A DNA stretch of 63,810 nt from Candidatus Palauibacter poriticola (GTDB lineage: Bacteria; Gemmatimonadota; Gemmatimonadetes; Palauibacterales; Palauibacteraceae): the NCBI GenBank assembly GCA_012270965.1, contig JAAXHJ010000098.1, positions 1-63,810 of the forward strand. Reading direction: 5' to 3'. The position numbers were made by a program, and so were the translations under genes. This document shows, piece by piece, positions 48,068 through 56,764 of the stretch (positions are counted from its first letter, which is position 1; each line of letters opens with the position of its first letter). The notes below the pieces were generated by a model. That model was not told the DNA's origin. It worked only from the letters and a program-made list of their open reading frames with translations, and ran no database searches.

Positions 48068-49224
48068 CCGGACCAGTCCTTGAACCGGCGCGACCGGCCG
48101 AGCAGATCCGCGGCGAGGATGTCCGCGATCCGCTCGCCCGCTCGCCCGTCCCCGTATGGGTTGCGCGGCGGCTCAAGGCCGGGCTCGCGAGACAGGGCGG
48201 CACGGGCGCGCTCCGCGATGAGCCGGCGATCCGTGCCGACAAGTTCGGCGACTCCAGCCTCCACTCCTTCCGGCCGCTCAGTCACGTCCCGCAAGACGAG
48301 GACCGGAGTGGCGAACGTCGGCGCCTCCTCCTGAATGCCGCCGGAATCCGTCATCACCAGCGCCGCGGATTCCAGCGCCGCCGCGAGGTCCAGATAATCG
48401 AGCGGTTCGGTGAGGCGAATGCGTGGGTGATCCCCCAAGAGCTCGCGCGCCGGCACGAGGACGTTCGGGTTGGGATGGACGGGATAGACCACGCATACAT
48501 CGTCGTGTGCATCGGCCACATCCCGAACGGCCCGGAAAATCTCGGTGAGAGGGGGACCGAAGGCTTCGCGGCGATGCGCGGTCAACAAGACGAGCCGTGC
48601 CTCGCCGCGCCGCACCCGCGCGCGGATGTCCGCCAAGGAAGGATCCCTTACGGGTCGCCTGCGCCGCGCGACCGAGAGCAGAGCGTCCACCACCGTATTC
48701 CCCGTGACGAACACCGCGTCGGGGGGAGCGTTCTCGCGCAGCAACTCGGCGCGCGCCCGGATCGTCGGGGCGAAGTGGTACTCGGACGCGACATCCGTGA
48801 GGCGACGCAATACCTCCTCGGGGAAGGGCGCGTAGCGGTCGTGGCTCCGGAGCCCCGCCTCCACGTGTCCCACCCTCACCCTTTCGAGGAAACCGGCCAG
48901 TGAAGCGGCAAACACCGTGGCCGTGTCGCCCTGTGCGAGGAGGACATCCGGCGCGGCGTCGCGCAGGACACTACGCAAACCACGGAGCACGCGGCCCACC
49001 ACATCCGTCACGTCCTGGCCTTCCCGCATCACGTTGAGCCGGTAGTCCGGCACCAGCCCGAAGACATCGAGCGCCGGCTCCACGAGGTCGAGGTGTTGCC
49101 CGCTCAACGCGATCCTCGTTTCGAACGTCGGTTCGAGGCGGCGGAGAGCGTCGTGCACCGGCGCCATCTTGATCGCTTCCGGACGGGTCCCGATCACGAG
49201 TAGGATGCGCGGGACGGTGGTCAT
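48064..49224 (-). CDS. wecB: UDP-N-acetylglucosamine 2-epimerase (non-hydrolysing)
   Basis: Interconverts UDP-GlcNAc and UDP-ManNAc for surface polysaccharides. The 386-aa product shows IGTRPEAIKMAPV, ALSGQHLDL, GDTATVFAASLAGF, GHVEAGLRSHDRYAPFPEE, LTAHRREAFG and TDSGGIQEEAP, the standard signatures. ATG overlaps the TylF-like gene's stop (ATGA). No wecC is adjacent, so the fate of UDP-ManNAc is not shown here. Confidence 0.95.
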   Translation of the reverse strand: MTTVPRILLVIGTRPEAIKMAPVHDALRRLEPTFETRIALSGQHLDLVEPALDVFGLVPDYRLNVMREGQDVTDVVGRVLRGLRSVLRDAAPDVLLAQGDTATVFAASLAGFLERVRVGHVEAGLRSHDRYAPFPEEVLRRLTDVASEYHFAPTIRARAELLRENAPPDAVFVTGNTVVDALLSVARRRRPVRDPSLADIRARVRRGEARLVLLTAHRREAFGPPLTEIFRAVRDVADAHDDVCVVYPVHPNPNVLVPARELLGDHPRIRLTEPLDYLDLAAALESAALVMTDSGGIQEEAPTFATPVLVLRDVTERPEGVEAGVAELVGTDRRLIAERARAALSREPGLEPPRNPYGDGRAGERIADILAADLLGRSRRFKDWSG

Positions 49225-50033
49225 TCCGAAGCTGCCGACTTCGTCTCATGCGGCGGCTCGTGGGGCGGCTTGACGATGAGCCCGCCGCTCCCCCCCACCC
49301 TGGTGAACGGCAACGCATGCCGGTCGGTGAACTCGGAGTACGCTTGGAAGGCGCCGTCCGCCCAGCCCGGTTCGATGCAGTCATCGACGACAAACCCGCC
49401 GCCGGGAACGACGAGGGGCCAGATCGCATCGAGCACGTGCCGAGTGGGAAGGTAGAGATCGACGTCCAGCAGCACCGCACCGACCGGACCCGTGACGTCG
49501 GCCCAATTCACCTCCGCGCAGTCGTCCACGACGATGCGGTAATTCGAATAGCCCAGGCGCGTGAGGCCGTGCTCGAACACCCGGCTGTCCAGGTAGGAGT
49601 AATCCGAGATTTCCGATCTCGTCTTGCGCCGCTCGCTGGTCTCATGGGCGATACTCTCCGGAGTGAAACCATCGAACGTATCCACCAGGACCAGCTCCCG
49701 CGGGTCGCCGGTCGTCAGCAGGTGTTCGAGAATGAACACGGAGCTGTCTCCGCGGCCCACGCCGATCTCCACGACGGCGGCTCCGCTCCGTCGCGTGGCA
49801 TCGATGAGGCCCACCATCGCCGCCAGTACCCCGGGATCCACCCAGTACGGATACGCCGGCAGCATCACATTCCGTAGCAGCGGAGTGCGGTACACGATTC
49901 TTCTGGCCCCGCCCACGAGGCGCGGCAGCCGGCGGTGAAGGACCCGGACGGACGAAGCGAGCCACCCCGCGCGGCGCACGGCTCCTTGGGAGAGTGTCGC
50001 CTGGAGCGCCGAATCGCGGAGCGGGTGTGCCAC
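49221..50033 (-). CDS. TylF/MycF-like O-methyltransferase
   Basis: A 270-aa enzyme of the macrocin-O-methyltransferase (TylF) family. The SAM motif VVEIGVGRGDSSVFILEHL, VDTFDGF, and the metal/catalytic acidic run LLDVDLYLPT with FVVDDCIEPG are visible. In surface-glycan loci such enzymes usually methylate a sugar hydroxyl. GTG at 50033 is chosen: AAAGGA lies 7 nt upstream; codons further up (to 50198) give an unrelated Arg/Pro-rich stretch. First gene of the minus-strand operon. Confidence 0.85.
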   Translation of the reverse strand: MAHPLRDSALQATLSQGAVRRAGWLASSVRVLHRRLPRLVGGARRIVYRTPLLRNVMLPAYPYWVDPGVLAAMVGLIDATRRSGAAVVEIGVGRGDSSVFILEHLLTTGDPRELVLVDTFDGFTPESIAHETSERRKTRSEISDYSYLDSRVFEHGLTRLGYSNYRIVVDDCAEVNWADVTGPVGAVLLDVDLYLPTRHVLDAIWPLVVPGGGFVVDDCIEPGWADGAFQAYSEFTDRHALPFTRVGGSGGLIVKPPHEPPHETKSAASE

Positions 50034-50169
50034 CGACTGGTCCTTTCTCGGCAACTCCCGCGCCCGATGTACGTGGGAACGGCGGGATCGCCCGGGTTGC
50101 CGTAGCGGTCGGAGCCGGCGACCGAGCTGCGGGCGGGGAACGGGTAGTGGTTCGAGGATACGACCTACG

Positions 50170-50198
50170 AAGCTACGGTGCCATCGATGGGCTGCCAA
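50170..50198 (-). promoter_or_regulatory. Sigma70-type promoter for the TylF-like/wecB/GT4 operon
   Basis: On the minus strand TTGGCA (50198-50193), a 17-nt spacer and TAGCTT (50175-50170) lie about 135 bp before the GTG at 50033, in the 233-bp divergent gap. Same -10 hexamer and spacing as the nuo and kdsB promoters. The rest of this gap (50034-50266) shows no repeat or gene; no good partner promoter was found for the plus-strand gene. Confidence 0.6.
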
Positions 50199-50266
50199 AT
50201 GTCGAAGCGGCCGTCCCGGTGGGCAGCCTGCGAATGCCGGCCGGGGGGCGATAGGTTAGGCGTGCC

Positions 50267-51058
50267 ATGAGCCCCCAAACCTCCTTCACGGCGTCTCCGG
50301 ACCCCGAAGACGACCCGGTCGCTGCCGGGGTTTCCGCAGGTAGCGGGCGCGGCCTCGTCATTCTGCCGACGTACAACGAGGTCGATTCCATCGCCGGGAT
50401 CGTCGAGAGCGTGTTGGGGCGGGACGGCCGACTCTCGGTCCTCGTCGTCGACGACGCGTCTCCCGACGGAACGGGCGCGCTCGCCGACTCGCTCGCCGCG
50501 GCGGAACCGCGCGTGAACGTGCTGCACAGGGAAGGGAAGCTGGGACTCGGAACCGCCTACATCGCGGGTTTCCGCTGGGCGCTCGAGCGGGATTTCGAGT
50601 GGATCCTCGAGATGGACGCCGACGGGTCGCACGACGCGCGGTATATTCCCGACATGATCGCCGCGACCGCCCGCTTCGATGTCGTCGTCGGGTCTCGCTA
50701 TACTGCCGGGGTGAACGTCATCAACTGGCCCATGTCGCGCCTGCTCCTCAGCTACTACGCGAACAAGTACGCGCGCATCGCCACCGGACTGCGCCTCGCC
50801 GATTCCACGAGCGGGTTCAAGTGCTTCGCGCGCCGCGCATTGGAGGCGATCGACCTGGACCGCGTGGGCTCGACCGGGTACACGTTCCAGATCGAAATGA
50901 ACTTCCGCGCATGGAAGCAGGGGTTCCGCGTGGGGGAGGTCCCCATCGTGTTCACCGACCGCCGCCTCGGGCGGAGCAAGATGTCGGGGGCGATCGTGCG
51001 CGAGGCGGTGTGGCGGGTGTGGGCTTTGCGTCTGCGGTCCCTCATCGGGAGGCTGTGA
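50267..51058 (+). CDS. Dolichol-phosphate-mannose-synthase-like GT2 (polyprenol glycosyltransferase)
   Basis: A 263-aa soluble GT2 without membrane helices. Motifs ILPTYNEVDSIAGIVES, VVDDASPDGTGALAD, the DXD-type MDADGSHD, VVGSRYTAGV and STSGFKCFAR match the DPM1-type enzymes that move mannose to a polyprenyl phosphate. The first 30 residues are acidic and disordered-looking. Its stop overlaps the next ATG (TGATG). Confidence 0.92.
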   Translation: MSPQTSFTASPDPEDDPVAAGVSAGSGRGLVILPTYNEVDSIAGIVESVLGRDGRLSVLVVDDASPDGTGALADSLAAAEPRVNVLHREGKLGLGTAYIAGFRWALERDFEWILEMDADGSHDARYIPDMIAATARFDVVVGSRYTAGVNVINWPMSRLLLSYYANKYARIATGLRLADSTSGFKCFARRALEAIDLDRVGSTGYTFQIEMNFRAWKQGFRVGEVPIVFTDRRLGRSKMSGAIVREAVWRVWALRLRSLIGRL

Positions 51059-51966
51059 TGGCCAGGAACCGGACGATGTCGTACTTCCCGTCCCGGCGGG
51101 AACCCGTGCGTCCGGCGATCGACTACGAGAATCATCCGATCTTCTCGAAGCGGCCGCGGTGGAGGTGCGAGGCCCACCGCATCATCTTCGGCAACCTGAC
51201 CCGGGCCGGCCGGCTCTTCGACCTCATCCTCATCGGCGTCATCCTCGCCAGCGTCGTCGTCGTAATGCTCGAGAGCGTGCAGGACTCCAACGTTCGGGCG
51301 CGCAGCGCGCTGTGGACGCTCGAATGGGTGTTCACGGTGTTGTTCACGATCGAGTACGTGCTCCGGCTCATCGCCGCGGAGAGGGCCGGCGGATACGCCC
51401 GTTCCTTCTTCGGGATCGTCGACCTGCTCGCCGTCCTGCCCAACTTCGTGGGTCTGCTCATCCCCGGAGGGCAGGCGCTCGCCGTCATCCGCCTGCTGCG
51501 GGTGCTGCGGGTGTTCAGGGTTCTGAAACTCGCCCAGTTCGTGGGGGGAGAGCGACTCCTCATCGGCGCCCTGCGCTCGAGCGCCTACAAGATCGCCGTC
51601 TTCGTCGTCGCGGTGCTCGTCGTGGTGACGGTCGTGGGCGCGGCGATGTACGTGATCGAGGGAGCGGAGACGGGCTTCAGCAGCATCCCGCGCGGCGTCT
51701 ATTGGGCCATCGTGACCGTGACGACGGTGGGCTTCGGCGACATCACGCCGCAGACCACGGCGGGGCAGATGCTCGCCGCGCTCCTCATGATCCTGGGGTA
51801 TGGCGTGATCGCCGTCCCGACGGGGATCGTGACGGCCGAGATCACGGGCGGCCGTGAAGCGAGACTGCGCGCCGCCATGGAGCGGATGTGCCTGCGCTGC
51901 GCCTCCTCCGGCCACGATGCGGATGCCCGCCACTGCAAGCACTGCGGTACCGAACTGCTCGAATGA
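51058..51966 (+). CDS. Voltage-gated K+ channel with C-terminal zinc ribbon
   Basis: A 302-aa six-helix channel subunit. The S4 voltage sensor has basic residues every third position (Arg145, 148, 151, 154, Lys157 in RLLRVLRVFRVLKL). The pore loop has the selectivity filter TTVGFGD (222-228). After S6 a short cytoplasmic part ends in a CxxC...CxxC zinc ribbon (Cys278, 281, 293, 296). It resembles bacterial Kv channels; four copies would form the pore. It is translationally linked to the GT2 upstream and 19 nt before the first DUF5916 gene. Confidence 0.92.
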   Translation: MARNRTMSYFPSRREPVRPAIDYENHPIFSKRPRWRCEAHRIIFGNLTRAGRLFDLILIGVILASVVVVMLESVQDSNVRARSALWTLEWVFTVLFTIEYVLRLIAAERAGGYARSFFGIVDLLAVLPNFVGLLIPGGQALAVIRLLRVLRVFRVLKLAQFVGGERLLIGALRSSAYKIAVFVVAVLVVVTVVGAAMYVIEGAETGFSSIPRGVYWAIVTVTTVGFGDITPQTTAGQMLAALLMILGYGVIAVPTGIVTAEITGGREARLRAAMERMCLRCASSGHDADARHCKHCGTELLE

Positions 51967-51985
51967 ACCGACTGCGGCGAGGTGG

Positions 51986-54310
51986 ATGAGGGGCCGCGTG
52001 TCGTCCCGGCGCATGCCGAGTGGACCGGTGGGGCGTGCGAACCGGCTCGGGCGAGGCGTGTTCGGCGGTGCCGTGGCGGCCGTGTGCGCAGTCTCGGGGC
52101 TGGCGGCCCAGGCCAACGCCGCGGATGCCGTGGACGTTGCGGCGCTCCGGCCCGGCGCTCCGGTCCCCATCGTCCGCATTTCCGCGGCGATCAACGTGGA
52201 CGGGGTCGTGAACGAACCCGTATGGGACACGATCGATCCGCTCCCGCTCTTCATCATGTCGCCCACGCACGGCGGGGAGCAGACGGAGCGGACCGAGATC
52301 CGGCTCGCGCACGATGACCGCTACCTCTACGTCTCCGGGCGAATGTACGACTCGAACCCGGCCGGCATCCGCGTAAACACATTCTATCGAGACACTTACA
52401 GCGGAGATGACCTGCTGTCGTTCGTGATCGACAGCTACAACGACTACGAGACGGCGCTCTGGTTCGGCACGACCCCCGCCGGGGTCCGGCACGACCGCTC
52501 GATCTCCAACGATGCCGAATTCAGCGGCGACCTCCCGCCCTTCAACGAAGACTGGAACGCGCACTGGGACGTTCGTACGACCCGCGACGGGGAAGGGTGG
52601 TTCGCGGAGTTCCGCATCCCGTTCTCCACCCTCGGATTCCAGGCGGAGGGCGATGAAGTGACGATGGGGATCACCGTCTATCGCTACATCAGCCGCAAGA
52701 ACGAACGTCAGGTGTACCCGCCGATCGCGCGGGAATGGGGTCGGCTCGCCTTCATGAAACCGTCGCAGACCCAGCGGGTGACGCTTCGCGAAGTCCGGCC
52801 GACGGCACCGGTCTATGTGACCCCGTACGCGCTCGGCGGCCTGCGCCGGACGCCGGTGCTGCGCGAGCCGGCGGACGCGGCCGCCTACTGGGCGGCGGAG
52901 CGGGACCGCACCACGGAACCGGGGGTCGATCTCAAGTACTCGCCATCGTCCAACTTGGCCATCGACCTCACGGCCAACACGGATTTCGCACAGGTGGAGG
53001 CGGACGACCAGCAGATCAACCTCACGCGCTTTTCGCTCTTCTTCCCCGAGAAGCGCCAGTTCTTCCAAGAACGGTCCTCGACCTTCGACTTTGGGACCGG
53101 CGGCTTCACCGACCGCGTCTTCTTCAGCCGACGGATCGGTCTCGAACGGGGGGAACTCGTCCGCATCTACGGCGGCGCCCGCGTCGTCGGCCGCCTCGGA
53201 GGGCTCGACTACGGACTGCTGAACATGCAGACGGCACCGGCCGCCGGCCGTTCGGGCGAGAACGTGGGCGTCATGCGCTTCAAACAGCAGGTGCTCAATC
53301 CGTACTCGTTCGTGGGCGGGATCGTGGCGACCCGGCTCGGACGGAACAGGCAGGACAACATCGCCTACGGCGTGGACGCGCAGCTCCGTCCGTTCGGCAA
53401 CGAATGGGTGACGCTGACGTGGGCGCAGACGTTCGACGAGGAGGTGAACGAGCGGAATCCGCTCGACGCGGGCTTGTTCCGCGCCCGGTGGGAACGGAGA
53501 ACGGACCGCGGCCTGTCGTACAACCTCTATTACCGAAGGGTCGGGCCCGATTACACGCCGCGGCTCGGCTTCCAGTTGCGCAGCGACTTCACGCTTTTCG
53601 GCGGCGAGATCGCCCACACCTGGCTCCTGGGCCCGACCGCCTCGCTGAACACGGTCACGCTGGCCGTGATGGGCGACAGCTACTACCGGAACGCCGACGT
53701 TTCTCCAGAGTCCCAGTCGATCCGCCCGGAGCTGCGGTTCGACTTCAAGTCGGGGTCGCGGATCACGGCGTACTCGAACACGCAGTTCGAGGACATCCGG
53801 ACCCCGTTTCGGATCACCGAACTGCCGATCCCGACCGGCGAATACTGGTTCCGGGAGGCGGGCATCGACTGGATGCTGCCCCGCACCGCGATATTCCGGG
53901 GCGACATCAGGACCACGGTGGGAAACTTCTACGACGGACGGCGCGCGGGCCTGGCCTTCAACCCTATGTGGAGCGTATCCCGCTACTTGGAGATCGGTGG
54001 CGGCTACGAGGTGAACCGGATCGAGTTTCCGGATCGGGGGGAGGCGGCGACCACCCATCTCGGCCGGGTACGGCTCGCCTTCGCGCTCAATCCGCAGATC
54101 TCGTTCAGCACGTTCGCGCAGTACAACAACCTCGACGAGCGGATCAGCATCAACGCCCGCTTCCGTTACCACTTCCGGGAGGGAACGGATCTCTGGATCG
54201 TGTACAACGAGGGGCTGAACTTCGATCGCGACCGGGGCTTCGACCCGAGACTGCCGCGGTCGGCCGGGCGGAACGTCATGGTCAAGTACTCGCACACCTT
54301 CAGCTGGTAG
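51986..54310 (+). CDS. DUF5916 outer-membrane protein, paralogue 1
   Basis: Predicted 774 aa, with a signal peptide ending near SGLAAQANA, an N-terminal carbohydrate-binding-like (CBM9-type) domain at about 60-245 (INVDGVVNEPVWDTIDPLP; DWNAHWDVRTTRDGEGW; RIPFSTLGFQ) and a C-terminal beta-barrel-like domain with NTDFAQVEADDQQ and FFPEKRQFFQERS. It ends in KYSHTFSW, an aromatic C-terminus typical of outer-membrane barrels. Substrate unknown. The start is uncertain: ATG 51986 (GAGG nearby), GTG 51998 or ATG 52013 all give a signal peptide. Confidence 0.85.
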   Translation: MRGRVSSRRMPSGPVGRANRLGRGVFGGAVAAVCAVSGLAAQANAADAVDVAALRPGAPVPIVRISAAINVDGVVNEPVWDTIDPLPLFIMSPTHGGEQTERTEIRLAHDDRYLYVSGRMYDSNPAGIRVNTFYRDTYSGDDLLSFVIDSYNDYETALWFGTTPAGVRHDRSISNDAEFSGDLPPFNEDWNAHWDVRTTRDGEGWFAEFRIPFSTLGFQAEGDEVTMGITVYRYISRKNERQVYPPIAREWGRLAFMKPSQTQRVTLREVRPTAPVYVTPYALGGLRRTPVLREPADAAAYWAAERDRTTEPGVDLKYSPSSNLAIDLTANTDFAQVEADDQQINLTRFSLFFPEKRQFFQERSSTFDFGTGGFTDRVFFSRRIGLERGELVRIYGGARVVGRLGGLDYGLLNMQTAPAAGRSGENVGVMRFKQQVLNPYSFVGGIVATRLGRNRQDNIAYGVDAQLRPFGNEWVTLTWAQTFDEEVNERNPLDAGLFRARWERRTDRGLSYNLYYRRVGPDYTPRLGFQLRSDFTLFGGEIAHTWLLGPTASLNTVTLAVMGDSYYRNADVSPESQSIRPELRFDFKSGSRITAYSNTQFEDIRTPFRITELPIPTGEYWFREAGIDWMLPRTAIFRGDIRTTVGNFYDGRRAGLAFNPMWSVSRYLEIGGGYEVNRIEFPDRGEAATTHLGRVRLAFALNPQISFSTFAQYNNLDERISINARFRYHFREGTDLWIVYNEGLNFDRDRGFDPRLPRSAGRNVMVKYSHTFSW

Positions 54311-54409
54311 CCCGGCCCACGCGCCCGTCGCCGGCGCGTCTCGAGCCGATGCGCCCCGAGCCGGCGCGCCCGCCGCCGCCGGGATTGAACCCTCGAGTTC
54401 GCCGGGGTG

Positions 54410-54417
54410 TTTTTTTC
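54410..54417 (+). terminator. T-run between DUF5916 paralogues 1 and 2; weak terminator candidate
   Basis: A run of seven to eight T follows the G-rich GCCGGGG about 100 bp after the paralogue 1 stop. The upstream stem is poor (CCCCG at 54354-54358 with CGGGG at 54403-54407, long loop), so this is only a possible terminator. The remainder of the 149-bp gap holds GC-rich sequence with no gene or convincing promoter. Confidence 0.25.
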
Positions 54418-54459
54418 GGCGAGCAGACCTTCCCCGGTGCCACTCCCGATCTTGGGTAC

Positions 54460-56760
54460 ATGCCGTTGAGCCACACCGGCCGTCGATGTCGGCGCCTCGC
54501 GATGCCGCGCGCTTGGATCGTGGCGGTCTGTCTGCTTGCGGCGCGTGGGCTCTCCGCCCAGACCGGGGGCGCGGACGAAGTCGATGCCGCGGCGTTCCGG
54601 TCGCCGGTTCCGGTTCCCATCTCGCGGCTCACCGAGGAGATCGACGTGGACGGGGTCGTCGACGAGCCGGCCTGGGATGCGGTCGAGCCGCTCCCGATGT
54701 TCATGTTTGCCCCCACCCACGGCGGCGAGATGACGGAGCGGACCGAGGTCCGGATCGCGCACGACGACGAATACCTCTACCTCTCCGGCCGGATGTACGA
54801 CTCGAACCCCGGAGGCATCCGCGCGAACACCTTCTACCGGGATGCGTTCAGCGGCGACGATCTCTTCTCGTTCGTGGTCGACAGCTACAACGACTACGAG
54901 ACCGGACTGTGGTTCGGGACCACGCCCGCCGGCGTCCGCCAGGATCGTTCTCTATCCAACGACGGCGACTTCACGGGCGACGTGATGCCGTTCAACGCGG
55001 ACTGGAACGCCCACTGGCACGTCGTCACCTCGAGACACGACGAGGGGTGGTCCGCCGAATACCAGATCCCCTTCTCCACGCTGGGCTTCCAGGCGCAGGG
55101 GGACGAGGTGACGATGGGGATCATCGTCTACCGCTTCATCGCCCGGAAGAACGAGCGCCACGTCTTCCCGTTCATCGGCCGCGAATGGGGGCAGGGAGGC
55201 TTCCTCAAGCCATCGCAGGGCCAGCGCATGACGCTGCGCGGGGTGCGGCCGACGACGCCGGCCTACGTGACCCCGTACGTACTCGGGGGCCTGAGCCGGA
55301 CCCCGGTCCTGCGGGAGCCGTCGGACGCCGCCTCCTTCTGGGGGACGGAGGGCGACCGGGTCGCGGAGCCGGGCCTCGACCTCAAGTACTCTCCCTCGTC
55401 GAACTTGGCCATCGATCTCACCGTCAACACCGATTTCGCGCAGGTGGAGGCGGACGACCAGCAGGTGAACCTCACCCGGTTCTCGCTCTTCTTTCCCGAG
55501 AAGCGGCAGTTCTTCCAAGAGCGCTCCTCGACCTTCGACTTCGGGACGGGAGGGTTTACCGACCGCGTCTTCTTCAGTCGCCGCATCGGGCTCGAACGGG
55601 GTGAACTCGTCCGCATCTACGGGGGCGCTAGGCTGGTCGGCCGACTCGCCGGCCTGGACTTCGGGATCCTCAACATGCAGACGGCGCCGGCCGCGGGCCG
55701 GTCGGGCGAAAACATGGGGGTCGTGCGCCTCAAGCAGCAGGTGCTCAATCCGTACTCGTTCGTGGGTGGGATCCTCACCACCCGCTACGGCTCCACCGGG
55801 CAGAACAACGCGGCCTACGGCCTGGACTCGCAACTGCGCCTGTTCGGAGACGAGTACCTCACGGTCACTTGGGCGCAGACCCGGGACGAGGTCATCAGGG
55901 AGCGCAACGCGCTCGACGCGAGCCTCGTGCGGGCGCGCTGGGAGCGGCGGACGGACCGCGGGGTCTGGTACAACTTCTACTACCGGCGCGTGGGTCCGGA
56001 CTACCTGCCGCGCCTCGGGTTCCAGCTCCGCAACGACTTCACCCTGTACGGAGGGCAGTTCGCCCATACCTGGCTGAGAGGCCCCAGCTCCGCGCTCAAC
56101 GGCGTCACCCTGCTGCTCATGGGCGAAAGCTACCTCCGAAACGCGGACCTCACGCTCGAGTCCCGCTCCATCCGCCCCTCGGTGTCGTTCGAATTCAAGT
56201 CGACCGCGAACATCACGGTCTACTCGAACAGCCAGTTCGAGGACATCCGGACGCCGTTCCCGATCGGCGGGGTGTCGATCGAGCCGGGCCGCTACGGGTT
56301 TCACGAGGCCGGGATCGACTGGTCGCTCCCCCGCAGCACGATCTTCCGGGGCGACATCAAGACATCCGCGGGGAGCTTCTACGACGGGCGGCGCGTGGGC
56401 CTCATCTTCAACCCCACGTGGACCGTCTCCCGCTATCTGGAGGTCGTCGGCGGCTACGAGGTGAACCGGCTCGAGTTCCCCGGCCGGGACGAGGCGACGA
56501 CGACGCACCTGGGCCGGTTGCGCCTGAATTTCGCCTTCAACACGCACCTCTCCTTCAGCACCTTCGCGCAGTACAACAATCTCGACAAGCGAACGAGCAT
56601 CAACGCGCGCTTCCGTTACCACTTCAGGGAGGGCACGGACCTCTGGATTGTGTATAATGAGGGGTTCAACTTCGAACGCGACCGGGGGTTCGATCCGAGG
56701 CTGCCGTGGTCGGCGGGGCGAAACATCATGATCAAGTACTCGCACACCTTCATCTGGTAG
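54460..56760 (+). CDS. DUF5916 outer-membrane protein, paralogue 2
   Basis: A 766-aa paralogue of the gene before, same order of domains: CBM9-like part (DVDGVVDEPAWDAVEPLP, DWNAHWHVVTSRHDEGW), then the barrel with NTDFAQVEADDQQ, FFPEKRQFFQERS and RIYGGARLVG, and the ending KYSHTFIW. Long stretches match paralogue 1 nearly residue for residue. Two starts are possible: ATG 54460, or ATG 54502, which begins directly with a textbook signal peptide (PRAWIVAVCLLAARGLSAQ). Neither has a clear ribosome site. The frame is open upstream through paralogue 1, but that is a shadow. Confidence 0.85.
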   Translation: MPLSHTGRRCRRLAMPRAWIVAVCLLAARGLSAQTGGADEVDAAAFRSPVPVPISRLTEEIDVDGVVDEPAWDAVEPLPMFMFAPTHGGEMTERTEVRIAHDDEYLYLSGRMYDSNPGGIRANTFYRDAFSGDDLFSFVVDSYNDYETGLWFGTTPAGVRQDRSLSNDGDFTGDVMPFNADWNAHWHVVTSRHDEGWSAEYQIPFSTLGFQAQGDEVTMGIIVYRFIARKNERHVFPFIGREWGQGGFLKPSQGQRMTLRGVRPTTPAYVTPYVLGGLSRTPVLREPSDAASFWGTEGDRVAEPGLDLKYSPSSNLAIDLTVNTDFAQVEADDQQVNLTRFSLFFPEKRQFFQERSSTFDFGTGGFTDRVFFSRRIGLERGELVRIYGGARLVGRLAGLDFGILNMQTAPAAGRSGENMGVVRLKQQVLNPYSFVGGILTTRYGSTGQNNAAYGLDSQLRLFGDEYLTVTWAQTRDEVIRERNALDASLVRARWERRTDRGVWYNFYYRRVGPDYLPRLGFQLRNDFTLYGGQFAHTWLRGPSSALNGVTLLLMGESYLRNADLTLESRSIRPSVSFEFKSTANITVYSNSQFEDIRTPFPIGGVSIEPGRYGFHEAGIDWSLPRSTIFRGDIKTSAGSFYDGRRVGLIFNPTWTVSRYLEVVGGYEVNRLEFPGRDEATTTHLGRLRLNFAFNTHLSFSTFAQYNNLDKRTSINARFRYHFREGTDLWIVYNEGFNFERDRGFDPRLPWSAGRNIMIKYSHTFIW

Positions 56761-56764
56761 GGCG

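Noticed and set aside
54379..54412. tRNA T-arm-like GGTTCAATCCC on the minus strand
   Set aside because: The flanking bases do not form a 5-bp T stem, and no acceptor, D or anticodon arms can be drawn nearby.
52735..56760. A 1341-codon frame that would fuse part of DUF5916 paralogue 1 with paralogue 2
   Set aside because: The part before 54460 is out of frame with paralogue 1 and has no protein-like features; a signal peptide begins at 54502, so paralogue 2 starts there or at 54460.
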